The position numbers were made by a program, and so were the translations under genes. 64,000 nucleotides of DNA, taken from Paracoccaceae bacterium (GTDB taxonomy: Bacteria; Pseudomonadota; Alphaproteobacteria; Rhodobacterales; Rhodobacteraceae). Each line of letters starts with the position of its first letter. Positions within the stretch are counted from its first letter, which is position 1. Positions 27,827 through 37,308 of the stretch are shown one piece after another. The notes under the pieces are model-generated. The model was not told where the DNA came from. It saw only the letters and a list, made by a program, of their open reading frames with translations, and made no database searches. Where the stretch lies: positions 92,733-156,732 of the forward strand of contig JAHYIZ010000002.1 in the NCBI GenBank assembly GCA_019429405.1, in the 5' to 3' direction.

Positions 27827-28821
27827 GCCGCTGTGCCACGGCGCCGCGCGCCGAGTCGCGCTGCCATATCCAGTGCGGCAATCATGCTAAAAGGGTCGGC
27901 GATGCCCTTGCCGGCGATGTCAAAGGCGGTGCCGTGGTCGGGGGATGTGCGCACGAACGGCAGCCCCAGCGTGAGGTTGACCCCGCCCGAAAAATCCAGC
28001 GTCTTGATCGGGATCAGCGCCTGATCGTGATAGGCGCAGATTGCGGCGTCATAGCGGGCCCGTGCGGCCGGGTGAAACAGCGTGTCGGCGGGGTGCGGGC
28101 CTGACACCGCGATCCCGTCCGCGCGCAATTCGACCAGCAGCGGCACCATCCAGTCGCCTTCCTCGTGCCCCATGGCGCCGCCTTCGCCCGCGTGCGGGTT
28201 CAGCCCGGCCACCGCGATGCGCGGGCGGGCAATGCCGAAATCGTGGCGCAGCGCGGCCTCGGTCAAGGCGATGGTCTGGCGCAGAAGCGCGGGCGTGAAG
28301 GCGCGTGGCACATCTGCAAGCGCCATGTGGATGGTGGCTGGCACCACCCGCAGCGGCGGTGCCAGCGTCTCAGACGCAAGCATCATCGCCACCGGCACCC
28401 CGCCTGCAAGGCTTGCCAGAAATTCGGTATGGCCGGGAAAGGGAAACCCCGCGCCTGCATGCAGCGCACCCTTGTGAATGGGTGCGGTGCACAGTGCGCT
28501 GGCCTCGCCCGCCTGCACCAGCGCCACCGCGCGCGCGATCACCGCGATCACTGCGCCCGCGTTTTCGGCGGCGGGCTGGCCGGGGGCGGCGGCGGCGGGA
28601 AAGGCATGCGCCAGCACCGGCAACGCCTCGTCAGCGACTCCGGCGGCCTCGGCCAGCGCTGAAATGCATCGGTGCGGGGTGCCTGTGGGCAGATGCGCGG
28701 GGTCGCCCAGCCAGACAAAGGGCAGCCGCGCGCGCAAATGTTGCCAGGCTTTTGCCGCGACCTCGGGGCCGATGCCCGCAGGCTCGCCGCAGCTGACGAT
28801 CACCGGTCTGGCGGTGTTCAT
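27823..28821 (-). CDS. pdxA: 4-hydroxythreonine-4-phosphate dehydrogenase
   Basis: NAD-dependent step of the DXP-dependent pyridoxal phosphate pathway, 332 residues. Typical segments are [14 protein letters not shown] (12-25), [20 protein letters not shown] with the metal region, [16 protein letters not shown] and [14 protein letters not shown]. It overlaps both neighbours by four bases, linking it to the surA-like gene before and rsmA after. Confidence 0.95.
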   Translation of the reverse strand: MNTARPVIVSCGEPAGIGPEVAAKAWQHLRARLPFVWLGDPAHLPTGTPHRCISALAEAAGVADEALPVLAHAFPAAAAPGQPAAENAGAVIAVIARAVALVQAGEASALCTAPIHKGALHAGAGFPFPGHTEFLASLAGGVPVAMMLASETLAPPLRVVPATIHMALADVPRAFTPALLRQTIALTEAALRHDFGIARPRIAVAGLNPHAGEGGAMGHEEGDWMVPLLVELRADGIAVSGPHPADTLFHPAARARYDAAICAYHDQALIPIKTLDFSGGVNLTLGLPFVRTSPDHGTAFDIAGKGIADPFSMIAALDMAARLGARRRGTAA

Positions 28822-30062
28822 GGCCTGCGAATGATCGCCGCCGCCAGAAGATCGGCAAGGTAGCCTTCGGCATAGGCGGTCAGACGCTCGTTGATCAGCG
28901 CATTGGCCACTTCGCGGCGGGTGGGTGCTGCGGTGCCTGCGGGCAGCACGCGTTCACGGTTGCACAGCATCAGGAACACAAGGTTGCCGTCGCGCACAAT
29001 TTCGGTCGAGCTTTCGCCGACATCAAGCCGCGCCAGTTCACGCGCCAGTTCGGCGGGAATAGCACCTTGCGGGCGGGTTTCGCGCAGCAGCCGCGATTCT
29101 GGCAGGCCCTTGGCGACGGCGTAAAGGTCGCCGCAGCGATTGACTTGCGCGCGCACCCGCGCGGCTTCGGCCAGCGCTGACGCGCTGCGCCCGCCGGGGA
29201 TCAGGAATTGCGCGTAGTCGATGGCCTGCGGCAGCGTGGCCACAGCGCCGTTTTCATCGATCGCGCGCAGCAGGAATACCGCGACCGCGCCCTGCAGCTG
29301 AACCGGCTGCGAAACCTCGCCGGGCGCCAGCGGGTTGAGCACCGCGCGCAGCGGTGCGGGCAGCGTGTCAAGGCCCATCCATTCAAGCCGGCCACCCTCG
29401 GCGCGCGACCCCGAGGCCGAAACCTGCCGCGCGGCATCGGCAAAGGCTGCCTCACCATGAAGCGCCGAAACCTGCGTGGCAATCGCCATTGCCTGCGCCT
29501 CTTGCCCTTCGGGGGCGGGTATCACGATCTCGGAAAAGAGCACGCGCGTGCCCCGGCCACGGTCTGACAGGGGGGAAAGGGCATGGTCGATCTCGGCTTC
29601 CGTAATCGTTACCCGGCCCGCAAAGCGCGCCCGCACCAGCTCGCGCCAAGTTGCGCCCGCCTCAACGAAATCGCGCAGCGTCTGCGGTTCGATCTCGTCC
29701 TTGGCAAGCTCGGCCAGAAGCTGCTCGGCGGTCAGATCGGCGCGCCCCGCAAATTCCTCCATCGCCGCTTTCACCTGATCGGCGGTGAGCCTGATGCCTG
29801 CGGCCCGTGCCGCCTGCATCTGCACGCGCTCTTCGATCAGCACCTTTTCCGCTTCTTTTTCGAGGTCGCCCGGCGCGTGCAGCACCGCCATGAACCGCAT
29901 GCGCTGCTCGATTTCAAAGCGGGTGATGCCGAGGTCGTTGACCATAACCACCGGGGCGAAGGGGTTGCCCTGCGCAAGCGCCGGAACGGCAGGCGCCGTC
30001 AGCGCCAGAAGGGTGAAGAGCCAAAGGAATGCGCGCATTGTCAGGTCCGTCCGCTTTGCCAT
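28818..30062 (-). CDS. SurA-like periplasmic peptidyl-prolyl isomerase/chaperone
   Basis: Exported OMP chaperone of the SurA/parvulin type, 414 residues. It has a signal peptide (MRAFLWLFTLLALTAPAVPALAQG), a SurA N-domain (VVMVNDLGITRFEIEQRMRF) and a parvulin-like central region (VLFSEIVIPAPEGQEAQ, EGGRLEWMGLDTLPAPL). The start is the ATG at 30062; a second ATG 24 bp later would give a cleaner signal peptide. It is the neighbour of lptD, whose product is a known SurA client in E. coli. Confidence 0.9.
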   Translation of the reverse strand: MAKRTDLTMRAFLWLFTLLALTAPAVPALAQGNPFAPVVMVNDLGITRFEIEQRMRFMAVLHAPGDLEKEAEKVLIEERVQMQAARAAGIRLTADQVKAAMEEFAGRADLTAEQLLAELAKDEIEPQTLRDFVEAGATWRELVRARFAGRVTITEAEIDHALSPLSDRGRGTRVLFSEIVIPAPEGQEAQAMAIATQVSALHGEAAFADAARQVSASGSRAEGGRLEWMGLDTLPAPLRAVLNPLAPGEVSQPVQLQGAVAVFLLRAIDENGAVATLPQAIDYAQFLIPGGRSASALAEAARVRAQVNRCGDLYAVAKGLPESRLLRETRPQGAIPAELARELARLDVGESSTEIVRDGNLVFLMLCNRERVLPAGTAAPTRREVANALINERLTAYAEGYLADLLAAAIIRRP

Positions 30063-30101
30063 TTCCGTCCCAGCCCGGGAAAGCCCCGGTGCAACTGCGC
30101 T

Positions 30102-32297
30102 TCAGCGCATGCAACTCCGCCGCCGCCCGCCGCTGCTTGATCCGAACCCCGCCAGTTCCAGCGATAGGCCGACATCGGTTTGCGCGCTTACACTAGTCGA
30201 TGCGGTGAAACGACGCGAGAGGGAAAGATCGACCGCCACGCATTCGTTCACATAGCGCAGCCCAAGGCTTGCCGTTGCTGCGCGCGCCGCCACGAAATCG
30301 TAGCGCGCGCCAAGGCTGCCCTGCCAGCCGTTGTCAAAGGTCCAGCCGGTATCAAACTGCAGCTCATTGGTGGCAAGCGGGCGACCTTCGGAGGGGTCGG
30401 GCTGCATCCAGATGTGTCCTGCCTCGAGCGTGAGTTTCGGGCGCACCAGCGTCAGGCGCAACTCGTTGCGGGTAAAGCTGAATCCGGTGTCGTCGAACAG
30501 TGCGCGGTTGACCACGCCAAGGCCGCCTGCCGTTTGCAGATGCGCGGCCAGCAGCCAGTCTGAGCGCAGCCCGCCAAGGCCGCTGCCGGCGCCGAACTGG
30601 CCAAGGTCTTCGGCGCGCAGCACGCGCCCCGCCAGCACCCCCGCCGACCAGCTCGCCGCATCGTGCCGCGTCCAGCCGATGCCGAGGTTGGCGCGCAGGC
30701 CCGCCTCGTGCGCATCCTCGCCCGGAAAGCGCGACAGCGAGAACAGGTTGCCCTCGTCGAATTCGACCAGCACGCTGTCTTCGTTGGGCGCGCCCGGCAG
30801 GTTGTTGCGGGCCCAGATAAGCTGCGCAACCGGCTCGATCACCTGGGTCGCGCTGCCCGAGGCGCGCAGCCATGGCCAGCGCAGTTCAACCGCAACCGCA
30901 GGGCGCAGCGCCACGACTTCGGCGCCATAGGCATCGTCATCGCCGACCGAATAGACATCGGCACCAAGGGCGGCCAGCCCGGTCAGTTGCACGCCACCCG
31001 GCAGCAGCCAGCCCCGCCGCCATTCGGCCGCGATTGAAGCGCGCAGCGCGTCGCGCCCGTCTGATACGAGATCGGCATCTTCAGGCCCGTCCACGGCGAG
31101 GCTTGAGGGGCGGCGATAGCCGCCAAGACTGGCGTTCAGCACCAGCTCGCCGCCAAGCACGCCGGGGTGCAGCACCTGCGACCAGTTCAGCGTGCCCGCC
31201 AACATTGGCTGCGTTGCGTTGCTTTCGCTGTCACGCAGGCTGTTGGTGTTGCCCAACCGCGCCCAGATCATCTGATCGGGGCGGATCCGCTGCACCGTCG
31301 CGCCGCTCCAGAGCCGGTCGGCGCCGGTGATGCCATAGTCGAGCAGATAGCCGCGGTCGGTGGCGGTGCGCAACTCAAGGTCGAGCGCGAAGCCCCGTGG
31401 CAGGGCAAAACCCGCATCGGCAAAGAGATAGCCACGGTTTTCGCCCGGCAGGATGCCGTCGCGCGAAACCGCCGCGTCAACCTGCAGCGCTCCGTTGGTG
31501 AACGCCTGCCGATAGCGCAATTCGACCGTCGTCGTACCCCCGGTTGAGAAATAGGGGGTCACTGTCACATCGCGCGAATCGCCCAAGGTCCAGAAGTAGG
31601 GCAGCTTGATGCCGGTGCCGAGCGCCGATGTGGTGCGTATGCGTGGCTGCAACATGCCGCTTCGGCGTTCGACTCCGGGGTCGGGGGTGCGCAGGCGCGG
31701 AATATAGGCCAGCGGCACCCCGAAGGCGCGGAATTGCGCGCCCTCGAAGACAATCTCGCGCTCGACGGCATCATGCGTCACCCGGCGCGCCCGGATTTCC
31801 CAAAGCGGGGTCGGGTCAAGCACGCAGACCTGGCAAGATGAGGCGACCACGTCTTCCAGCGTGGTATAGCGCCCCTCGCTGCGCGCGAGGGTGTTGGCGG
31901 CAAGCTGCATCTCCTGCGCCAGCACCATGCGCGCGCCCTTCAGCACCCCGTCGCGCAGGTCCGCCGCAAGGTCGGCGCTGTCGGCCACGATCACCGCCTC
32001 GGTGCCGCCCGGCGTGACCAGCCGCAGCGGGCCCTCGATCAGCAACCGGTCGGTTGCCGCGTCATAGGCGATGCGTGTTGCGCTCAGCCGTGCCCCGTTG
32101 AAATAGACCTCGACCGACCCTTCGGCGATCAGCACCGAGGAATTGGCCATGTGAATGCGGTCGGCCAGCAATGTCGCGGCGGGGGCGGGTGCGGTCTGCG
32201 CCACGGCGGTCGGTACCGTGGCGGGCGCAACCGCCAGCGCAACCAGCAGCGCAACCGCCGCCGAAGTGCTGGCCTGGCCCCTCCGCGCCGCACCCAT
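30102..32297 (-). CDS. lptD: LPS-assembly outer membrane protein LptD
   Basis: Outer-membrane barrel that inserts lipopolysaccharide in the outer leaflet, 731 residues. It has a signal peptide, an N-terminal OstA beta-jellyroll (ADRIHMANSSVLIAEGSVEVYFNGARLSA region, about 48-190) and a C-terminal barrel from about 215 with alternating aromatic strands. The start is set by ATGA overlap with lptG. Cys residues of the periplasmic disulfide region are seen near 145 (SSCQVCVLDP). Confidence 0.94.
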   Translation of the reverse strand: MGAARRGQASTSAAVALLVALAVAPATVPTAVAQTAPAPAATLLADRIHMANSSVLIAEGSVEVYFNGARLSATRIAYDAATDRLLIEGPLRLVTPGGTEAVIVADSADLAADLRDGVLKGARMVLAQEMQLAANTLARSEGRYTTLEDVVASSCQVCVLDPTPLWEIRARRVTHDAVEREIVFEGAQFRAFGVPLAYIPRLRTPDPGVERRSGMLQPRIRTTSALGTGIKLPYFWTLGDSRDVTVTPYFSTGGTTTVELRYRQAFTNGALQVDAAVSRDGILPGENRGYLFADAGFALPRGFALDLELRTATDRGYLLDYGITGADRLWSGATVQRIRPDQMIWARLGNTNSLRDSESNATQPMLAGTLNWSQVLHPGVLGGELVLNASLGGYRRPSSLAVDGPEDADLVSDGRDALRASIAAEWRRGWLLPGGVQLTGLAALGADVYSVGDDDAYGAEVVALRPAVAVELRWPWLRASGSATQVIEPVAQLIWARNNLPGAPNEDSVLVEFDEGNLFSLSRFPGEDAHEAGLRANLGIGWTRHDAASWSAGVLAGRVLRAEDLGQFGAGSGLGGLRSDWLLAAHLQTAGGLGVVNRALFDDTGFSFTRNELRLTLVRPKLTLEAGHIWMQPDPSEGRPLATNELQFDTGWTFDNGWQGSLGARYDFVAARAATASLGLRYVNECVAVDLSLSRRFTASTSVSAQTDVGLSLELAGFGSSSGGRRRSCMR

Positions 32298-33418
32298 CAG
32301 CCATCCTCCAGATGCAGGATCAGCGCCAGCGCGGCCATCAGCACCACCAGCGGCGGCGCCCAGGCCGCCAGCACCACCGGAATCAGGCCGTTCTCGCCCA
32401 GTGCCTGCGCCACGTTGCGCAAAAGCATCGCCGCAACGCCTGCGCCAAAGGCCAATAGCGCCATGATGCCGGTGCCGCCCCGGCGAATGTGGCGCATGGT
32501 AAAGGCCGCCGCGATCAGCACCATCGCCGCCAGCAGCAAGGGTTGCGCCAGCTCCATCGCCAGCCAGACAGCGTGGCGGCGCGAGGAAAAGCCGGCCCGT
32601 TCCAGTGCCGCGATGAAATCGGGCAGTTCCCACACCGAAACCTTCGAAGGCGCCCCGAACCCGTCGCGGATGCGCTCGGCCGTCAGGTCTGACGAGACCC
32701 GCAGGCTCGGGTGCAGCACCGCCTCGGTTTCGGGGTTGGCGGTCTCGGCCAGCGGCCATTCCTTGGCCGCGGTCAGCACCCACGCACCGGGCACCAGCCG
32801 CGCCGTTTCGGCCTTGAGATAGCGCATCGGGCCGCGATCAAAGGAAAACTCCATCAGCGTCACGTCATAAAGCTCGGTGGCATCTGCGTTGGCGCGCAGC
32901 GCGTGGATCACCGACTGGCGTTGTGCCGCCACGTCACCCTCGGCGGCTGACCCGGCCTGACGCAGCCAAACGCCCTCGCGGCTGATCGAGACCGACTGCG
33001 CGCCACCCCGCAGCAGCTGATCGGAAAGCGTGTCAAAGCGTTTCGCGGTGGCCGCAGTGATCGGGTTCAGTGCGCCAAGCGCCAGCACGCCAAGCAAAAA
33101 CGCCACCACCGCAGGCGCCAGCGCCATGCGCAGCGCCGACCGGCCAGCCGCGCGCACCACCACCAGCTCCGAGGTGCGCGCCAGCCCCAGAAACATCACC
33201 GTGCCGGCAAGCACCGTTACCAAAGGCAATATCTTGCCAAGCCCGCCCGGAACATTCAGCCCCGCAAGCAGGGCAATCTGGCCAAAGTTCGCCCCGCTGT
33301 TGGCGAAGTCGCGAACCTGCTCGATCATGTCGGCCAGAAACAGCACCGCGCAAAACGACCCGGCCACGATCAGGAAGGCGCGCAGATAGCGCCGCGCGAA
33401 ATAGAGCGTCAGCGTCAT
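32297..33418 (-). CDS. lptG: LPS export permease LptG
   Basis: One of two transmembrane subunits of the LptBFG ABC transporter that extracts LPS from the inner membrane. The 373 residues have six predicted helices, three at each end (YLRAFLIVAGSFCAVLFLAD; LLLAAMVLIAAAFTM; ALALILHLEDG), around a periplasmic beta-jellyroll. It overlaps lptF before it and lptD after it by four bases each. Confidence 0.94.
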   Translation of the reverse strand: MTLTLYFARRYLRAFLIVAGSFCAVLFLADMIEQVRDFANSGANFGQIALLAGLNVPGGLGKILPLVTVLAGTVMFLGLARTSELVVVRAAGRSALRMALAPAVVAFLLGVLALGALNPITAATAKRFDTLSDQLLRGGAQSVSISREGVWLRQAGSAAEGDVAAQRQSVIHALRANADATELYDVTLMEFSFDRGPMRYLKAETARLVPGAWVLTAAKEWPLAETANPETEAVLHPSLRVSSDLTAERIRDGFGAPSKVSVWELPDFIAALERAGFSSRRHAVWLAMELAQPLLLAAMVLIAAAFTMRHIRRGGTGIMALLAFGAGVAAMLLRNVAQALGENGLIPVVLAAWAPPLVVLMAALALILHLEDG

Positions 33419-34548
33419 GGCGCGCCCCCCGCCACGGCGGCGCGGCGCTCAGTCTTTGGCCCCGGCGCGCGGCGCGACCGGCGCGCCCACCCCAGCATCG
33501 CCACCACGACCAGCGTGCCGCCTGCCAGCGGCAGCCAGATCAGCGGCCAAAGGCCGGGCGTCCGCTGTGCCGCGGCGTCGGCGGCATTCACCAGCATTTG
33601 CAGCACCAGCAACAACACCAAAGCAAACACGATCTGGCGCCAGATACCCAGCCGGCTGAACCCGCCAAGCAGCAGCGCGGCAAACCCGAGCATCGCGGCA
33701 ACTGGCGCGCGCAGCGGTTCCGCAGCGCGCCTGGCAAGCTCAAGCGACACCTCGCCCGGCGCGCCCAGGCCTTCGGTGCTGCCCTGCAAAAGCTGGCGTG
33801 TCGTGCGCTCCCGAATCCCCGGCGTGCGCGCCGCGCCGCCCTCGATCAGGGCGCCAAGGTCATAGGCGAAATCGGCAAACCGGGTCACCGAAAGCCGCCC
33901 GTCCGAGGCGCGCAGGGTCTGCGCGCGGCCCTCGAACATCAGCAGCTTGGGCCCGGTATCGCCGCGCACGATCACCGCCTTGCTGGCCAGAAAAACCGTC
34001 GCATTCGCGCCCCGGCTGTCGGCCAGATAAATGTCCATAAGCTCGCCGCGCGGTGAAATCTCGCGGATGAAGAACGTCACCCCCGGTGTCGGGTGCTGAA
34101 ACCTGCCTTCGGTCACAAACCGCGCCGCCACGTTCTCGGCGATCTCGGCGCGCCGGTCATGCGTGGCCGCCCGCGCCATCGGCACCAGCACATGCACCAG
34201 CATGGCCAACATCAGCGCAACGATCAGCCCGAACATCAGGGCGGGGCGCGCCAACCGCCAGGGCGAGGCGCCGGTGGCCTGCATCACCACCAGCTCGCTT
34301 TCGCCAATCATCTGGTTCAGCACGACAATGCTGGCGGCAAAGGCCGAAAGCGGCAGCAAGAGCGCGATGACCGCAGGCAGCGCCAGCGACGTCAGCTCCA
34401 GCACGACGCGCGCCGACTGGCCGTCGGCGATCAGCTGGTTGAACATCATTACCGCCTGATTCAGCCAATAAACCGCCACCAGCACCAGGGCGAAGAACCC
34501 GAACAGCGCCATCAATTGTGCCAGCAGGTAACGATCCAGTCTGGACAA
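33415..34548 (-). CDS. lptF: LPS export permease LptF
   Basis: Partner of LptG in LPS extraction, 377 residues with the same six-helix and jellyroll layout (LLAQLMALFGFFALVLVAVYW; ELVVMQATGASPWRLARPAL). The best start is TTG at 34548, giving the family N-terminus (M)SRLDRYLLAQLM. No ATG or GTG fits without a non-conserved extension. GGGGAG is 10 bp upstream. It heads the minus-strand lptF-G-D-surA-pdxA-rsmA operon, divergent from pepA. Confidence 0.93.
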   Translation of the reverse strand: MSRLDRYLLAQLMALFGFFALVLVAVYWLNQAVMMFNQLIADGQSARVVLELTSLALPAVIALLLPLSAFAASIVVLNQMIGESELVVMQATGASPWRLARPALMFGLIVALMLAMLVHVLVPMARAATHDRRAEIAENVAARFVTEGRFQHPTPGVTFFIREISPRGELMDIYLADSRGANATVFLASKAVIVRGDTGPKLLMFEGRAQTLRASDGRLSVTRFADFAYDLGALIEGGAARTPGIRERTTRQLLQGSTEGLGAPGEVSLELARRAAEPLRAPVAAMLGFAALLLGGFSRLGIWRQIVFALVLLLVLQMLVNAADAAAQRTPGLWPLIWLPLAGGTLVVVAMLGWARRSRRAPGPKTERRAAVAGGAP

Positions 34549-34688
34549 GGTCGCGCAACTCCCCGGACGTTTTCCCACTCTTAGCCCGATCCGGGGCTGC
34601 GTAAAAGCCCGGCCTGCGCTGCCTTTCCATTTTCGCGCCACCCCGCTAGGCTCCGCGGCAGAATTGAAACACCCACAAGGAACCCGCC

Positions 34689-36161
34689 ATGCCCCACCCC
34701 GTAGCCATCCATTTCCGAGAGATTGACAGTGCGGCGCTTGGCGCCGCCACGGGTCGGCTGGTGCTGCTGGGCGAGCCGGGCGAGCGCATTGCGCCCGCCG
34801 CGCGCGCGCTTGACCGCCGCCTGCGCGGCGCCATCGGGCGCGCCGTGGCAAGCGAGGCTTTCGCCAAGCTCAAGCCGGGCGAAGCGCTGGACCTTGCCTT
34901 CCCCGCCGGATTGACCGCCGAGGCGGTGCAGATCGTACGGCTGGGGCGGCGCGCAACCGTGGCCGAGGCGCGCCGCGCGGGGGCGACCATCGCCAAGGGG
35001 CTTGGCGCTTCGGGCGCGCTGGTGCTGACCGGCGCGCAACGGTTGGCGCATGAAATCAGCTTTGGCCTCGCGCTGCGCGCCTACGAATTCGGCGCGCACA
35101 AGACCGCCGCGCCCAAGGTATTCGGCGACGTCGGCTTTCAGGTCTCCGACCCCGAAGCGGTGGCGCTGCGCGCGCGACCGATGGCGGCGCTGGCCGAGGG
35201 CGTGTTTTTCACCCGCGATCTCGTGAACGAGCCCGCCAACGTGCTGACCACCGACGATTTCGCGGCCCGCCTTGCGGCGATGCACGAACTGGGGCTTGAC
35301 GTCGAGATCCTTGAGGAAGGCGCGCTGAAAACGCTTGGCATGGGGGCATTGCTGGGCGTGGGGCAGGGCTCTGATACCCCGTCCAAGGTGGTGGTGATGC
35401 AGTGGCGCGGTGGCCCGAAGGGCGAGGCGCCGCTGGCGCTCGTGGGCAAGGGCGTGGTGTTCGACACCGGCGGCATTTCCATCAAGCCCGCGCAAGGCAT
35501 GGAAGAAATGACGATGGATATGGGCGGCGCGGGCGTGGTCGCCGGGGTCATGCGCACGCTGGCCTTGCGCGGGGCCAAGGCCAATGTCGTCGGCATCGTC
35601 GGCCTGGTCGAGAACATGCTCGACGGGCGCGCGCAGCGCCCCGGCGACGTGGTGCGAAGCATGAAGGGCGACACCATCGAGGTGATCAACACCGACGCCG
35701 AGGGCCGCCTCGTGCTGGCCGACGTGCTTTGGTATGCGCAGGAACGCTTCAAACCCGCCGCGATGATCGACCTTGCCACCCTGACCGGGGCCATCATCGT
35801 TGGACTTGGCCATGAGACCGCAGGGGTGTTCGCCAACAACGACGCGATGGCCGCCGCGATCCTCAAGGCGGCAGACGCCGAAGGCGAAGGCGCGTGGCGG
35901 ATGCCGATGGGCGAGGCCTATGACAAGAAGCTCAAATCGCGCATCGCCGACATGCGCAACTCGGTTGGTCGCCCGGCGGGCGCCATCACCGCCGCGCAAT
36001 TCCTTGCGCGGTTCGTCAAGCCCGAAACACCCTGGGCGCATCTCGATATTGCCGGCGTGGCGCTGCCGCCCGAGGAAACCGAACTGGCGCCCAAAGGGGC
36101 CACCGGCTGGGGTGTGATGACGCTCGACCGGCTGATCCGCGATGGTTACGAACGGGGCTAG
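34689..36161 (+). CDS. pepA: Leucyl aminopeptidase (M17)
   Basis: Cytosolic hexameric aminopeptidase with two metal ions, 490 residues. The catalytic C-terminal domain shows VGKGVVFDTGGISIKP (lysine and aspartate ligands) and the signature NTDAEGRLVLADVLWY. The variable N-terminal domain covers about 1-165. AAGGAACCC precedes the ATG. It is followed 3 bp later by holC, the same order as in other proteobacteria. Confidence 0.96.
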   Translation: MPHPVAIHFREIDSAALGAATGRLVLLGEPGERIAPAARALDRRLRGAIGRAVASEAFAKLKPGEALDLAFPAGLTAEAVQIVRLGRRATVAEARRAGATIAKGLGASGALVLTGAQRLAHEISFGLALRAYEFGAHKTAAPKVFGDVGFQVSDPEAVALRARPMAALAEGVFFTRDLVNEPANVLTTDDFAARLAAMHELGLDVEILEEGALKTLGMGALLGVGQGSDTPSKVVVMQWRGGPKGEAPLALVGKGVVFDTGGISIKPAQGMEEMTMDMGGAGVVAGVMRTLALRGAKANVVGIVGLVENMLDGRAQRPGDVVRSMKGDTIEVINTDAEGRLVLADVLWYAQERFKPAAMIDLATLTGAIIVGLGHETAGVFANNDAMAAAILKAADAEGEGAWRMPMGEAYDKKLKSRIADMRNSVGRPAGAITAAQFLARFVKPETPWAHLDIAGVALPPEETELAPKGATGWGVMTLDRLIRDGYERG

Positions 36162-36164
36162 CGG

Positions 36165-36635
36165 ATGGCGCAGGCGCTCTTCTACCAGCTCGGCGGCGCC
36201 CCTCTTGAAGCGCTGGTCGCCACGCTGGCCGCCCGCGCGCAGGCGCAGGGCTGGCCGGTTGAGCTGCGCGGCACCGAGCGGGCGCGGATGGAGGTGCTTG
36301 ATGCGCGGCTCTGGCTCGGCCCGCCCGAGGGCTTCTTGCCGCACGGGCTTTGCGGCGGCGCCAGCGATGCCCGCCAGCCGCTGCTGCTGACGCAGGAACC
36401 CGGCGCCGCCGCCAACGCCCCGCGCGCGCTGATGGCGATCGACGGTGCCGAGATCGACCCGGCCGAAGCCGCCCGGCTGGAACGGGTCTGGGTGATTTTC
36501 GACGGCTCTTTGCCCGAGGCGCTTGAGCGCGCGCGTGCGCAGTGGCGCCAGCTGACCGGCGCCGGCCTTGCCGCGCAATACTGGGAAGAGGTCGGCGGAC
36601 GCTGGGAAAAAAAGGCCGAGCGCCCCGCGGGCTGA
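36165..36635 (+). CDS. holC: DNA polymerase III chi subunit
   Basis: Clamp-loader accessory subunit that links Pol III to SSB. The 156 residues fit the HolC family: short beta-start FYQLGGAPLEAL, DARLWLGPPEGFLPHG and the C-terminal DGSLPEALERARAQW. It is translationally close to pepA (3 bp). It ends just before a large inverted repeat. Confidence 0.9.
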   Translation: MAQALFYQLGGAPLEALVATLAARAQAQGWPVELRGTERARMEVLDARLWLGPPEGFLPHGLCGGASDARQPLLLTQEPGAAANAPRALMAIDGAEIDPAEAARLERVWVIFDGSLPEALERARAQWRQLTGAGLAAQYWEEVGGRWEKKAERPAG

Positions 36636-36646
36636 GGCCGCAGCGC

Positions 36647-36712
36647 GCTCCGCGGGGGATATTTGAACCAAGGCAAGCCGCTTGCCTTGGGCAAAATATC
36701 CCCGCCGGAGGC
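36647..36712. repeat. Long inverted repeat, full copy 1
   Basis: Full palindromic member of the intergenic family. The outer arms hold GGGGATATTT and AAATATCCCCGCCGGAGGC, and the inner perfect stem is CCAAGGCAAG (36668-36677) / CTTGCCTTGG (36681-36690). It lies exactly between the convergent holC and retropepsin genes and probably acts as a bidirectional terminator. Confidence 0.8.
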
Positions 36713-36726
36713 TCTTTTGCAGCGCT

Positions 36727-37305
36727 TTAGCGCTCAAGCACCAAAAGGCGGGGCGTCATTTCGACCCGTGAAAAGCGCGTAAGATACGCCATGCCCAGCA
36801 GCGAGCCCTCCATGTCACCCCGGTTCACGACCGCCGGAACGTCGCGCTCGGCAATGCCGCCCAGTGCCATCGTGGCGATCAGCACCGGCGCGGTCTCGAC
36901 GCTGCCGTTGGCGGTTTGCGCGCGCTGGTAGTACGAAAGGCGCGCCGGATCGAGGCCGATGCGGGTGGCGTCGCGCGCGCTCAGAACGATGTCGCTGGCG
37001 CCGGTATCGACGGCAAAACGCACACCAACGCCGTTCAGTGTGGCGAGAATGTAGAAGTGACCATCAGGCGCGATCGGAACCTCCAGCCGCCCGGCTGCGC
37101 CGACGCTCTGCACCGGCAGCACCTCGCGGCGAATGTCGGACCATAGCCCGAACCCCGCGATCAGCCCGACGAAGATGAAGCCCCAGACCATGACCTGTTG
37201 CAGCGCCCGGCCGGGGCGACGTCGAAATTCGGCCACGGCATAACTGCCCACCGCCAAAAGCAGCAGCGCAAGGTAGCCAAAGCGGGCCATCACATCGCTG
37301 TCCAC
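36727..37305 (-). CDS. Membrane-anchored retropepsin-like aspartic protease (TIGR02281)
   Basis: 192 residues. Two hydrophobic segments lie near the N-terminus (FGYLALLLLAVGSYAVAEF; VMVWGFIFVGLIAGFGLW). A single retropepsin-like domain follows with catalytic DTGAS near 99-103 (VRFAVDTGASDIVLS) and the paired LLGMAYLTRF, facing the periplasm. The GTG start lies three bases after the marC stop with GGGGGA upstream. Homodimerisation is expected for activity. The substrate is unknown. Confidence 0.85.
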   Translation of the reverse strand: MDSDVMARFGYLALLLLAVGSYAVAEFRRRPGRALQQVMVWGFIFVGLIAGFGLWSDIRREVLPVQSVGAAGRLEVPIAPDGHFYILATLNGVGVRFAVDTGASDIVLSARDATRIGLDPARLSYYQRAQTANGSVETAPVLIATMALGGIAERDVPAVVNRGDMEGSLLGMAYLTRFSRVEMTPRLLVLER

Positions 37306-37308
37306 CGC

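Noticed and set aside
34581..36737. Open frame of 718 codons antisense to pepA
   Set aside because: pepA has clear catalytic motifs and a ribosome site; the antisense product is His/Arg/Gly-rich with no domain pattern.
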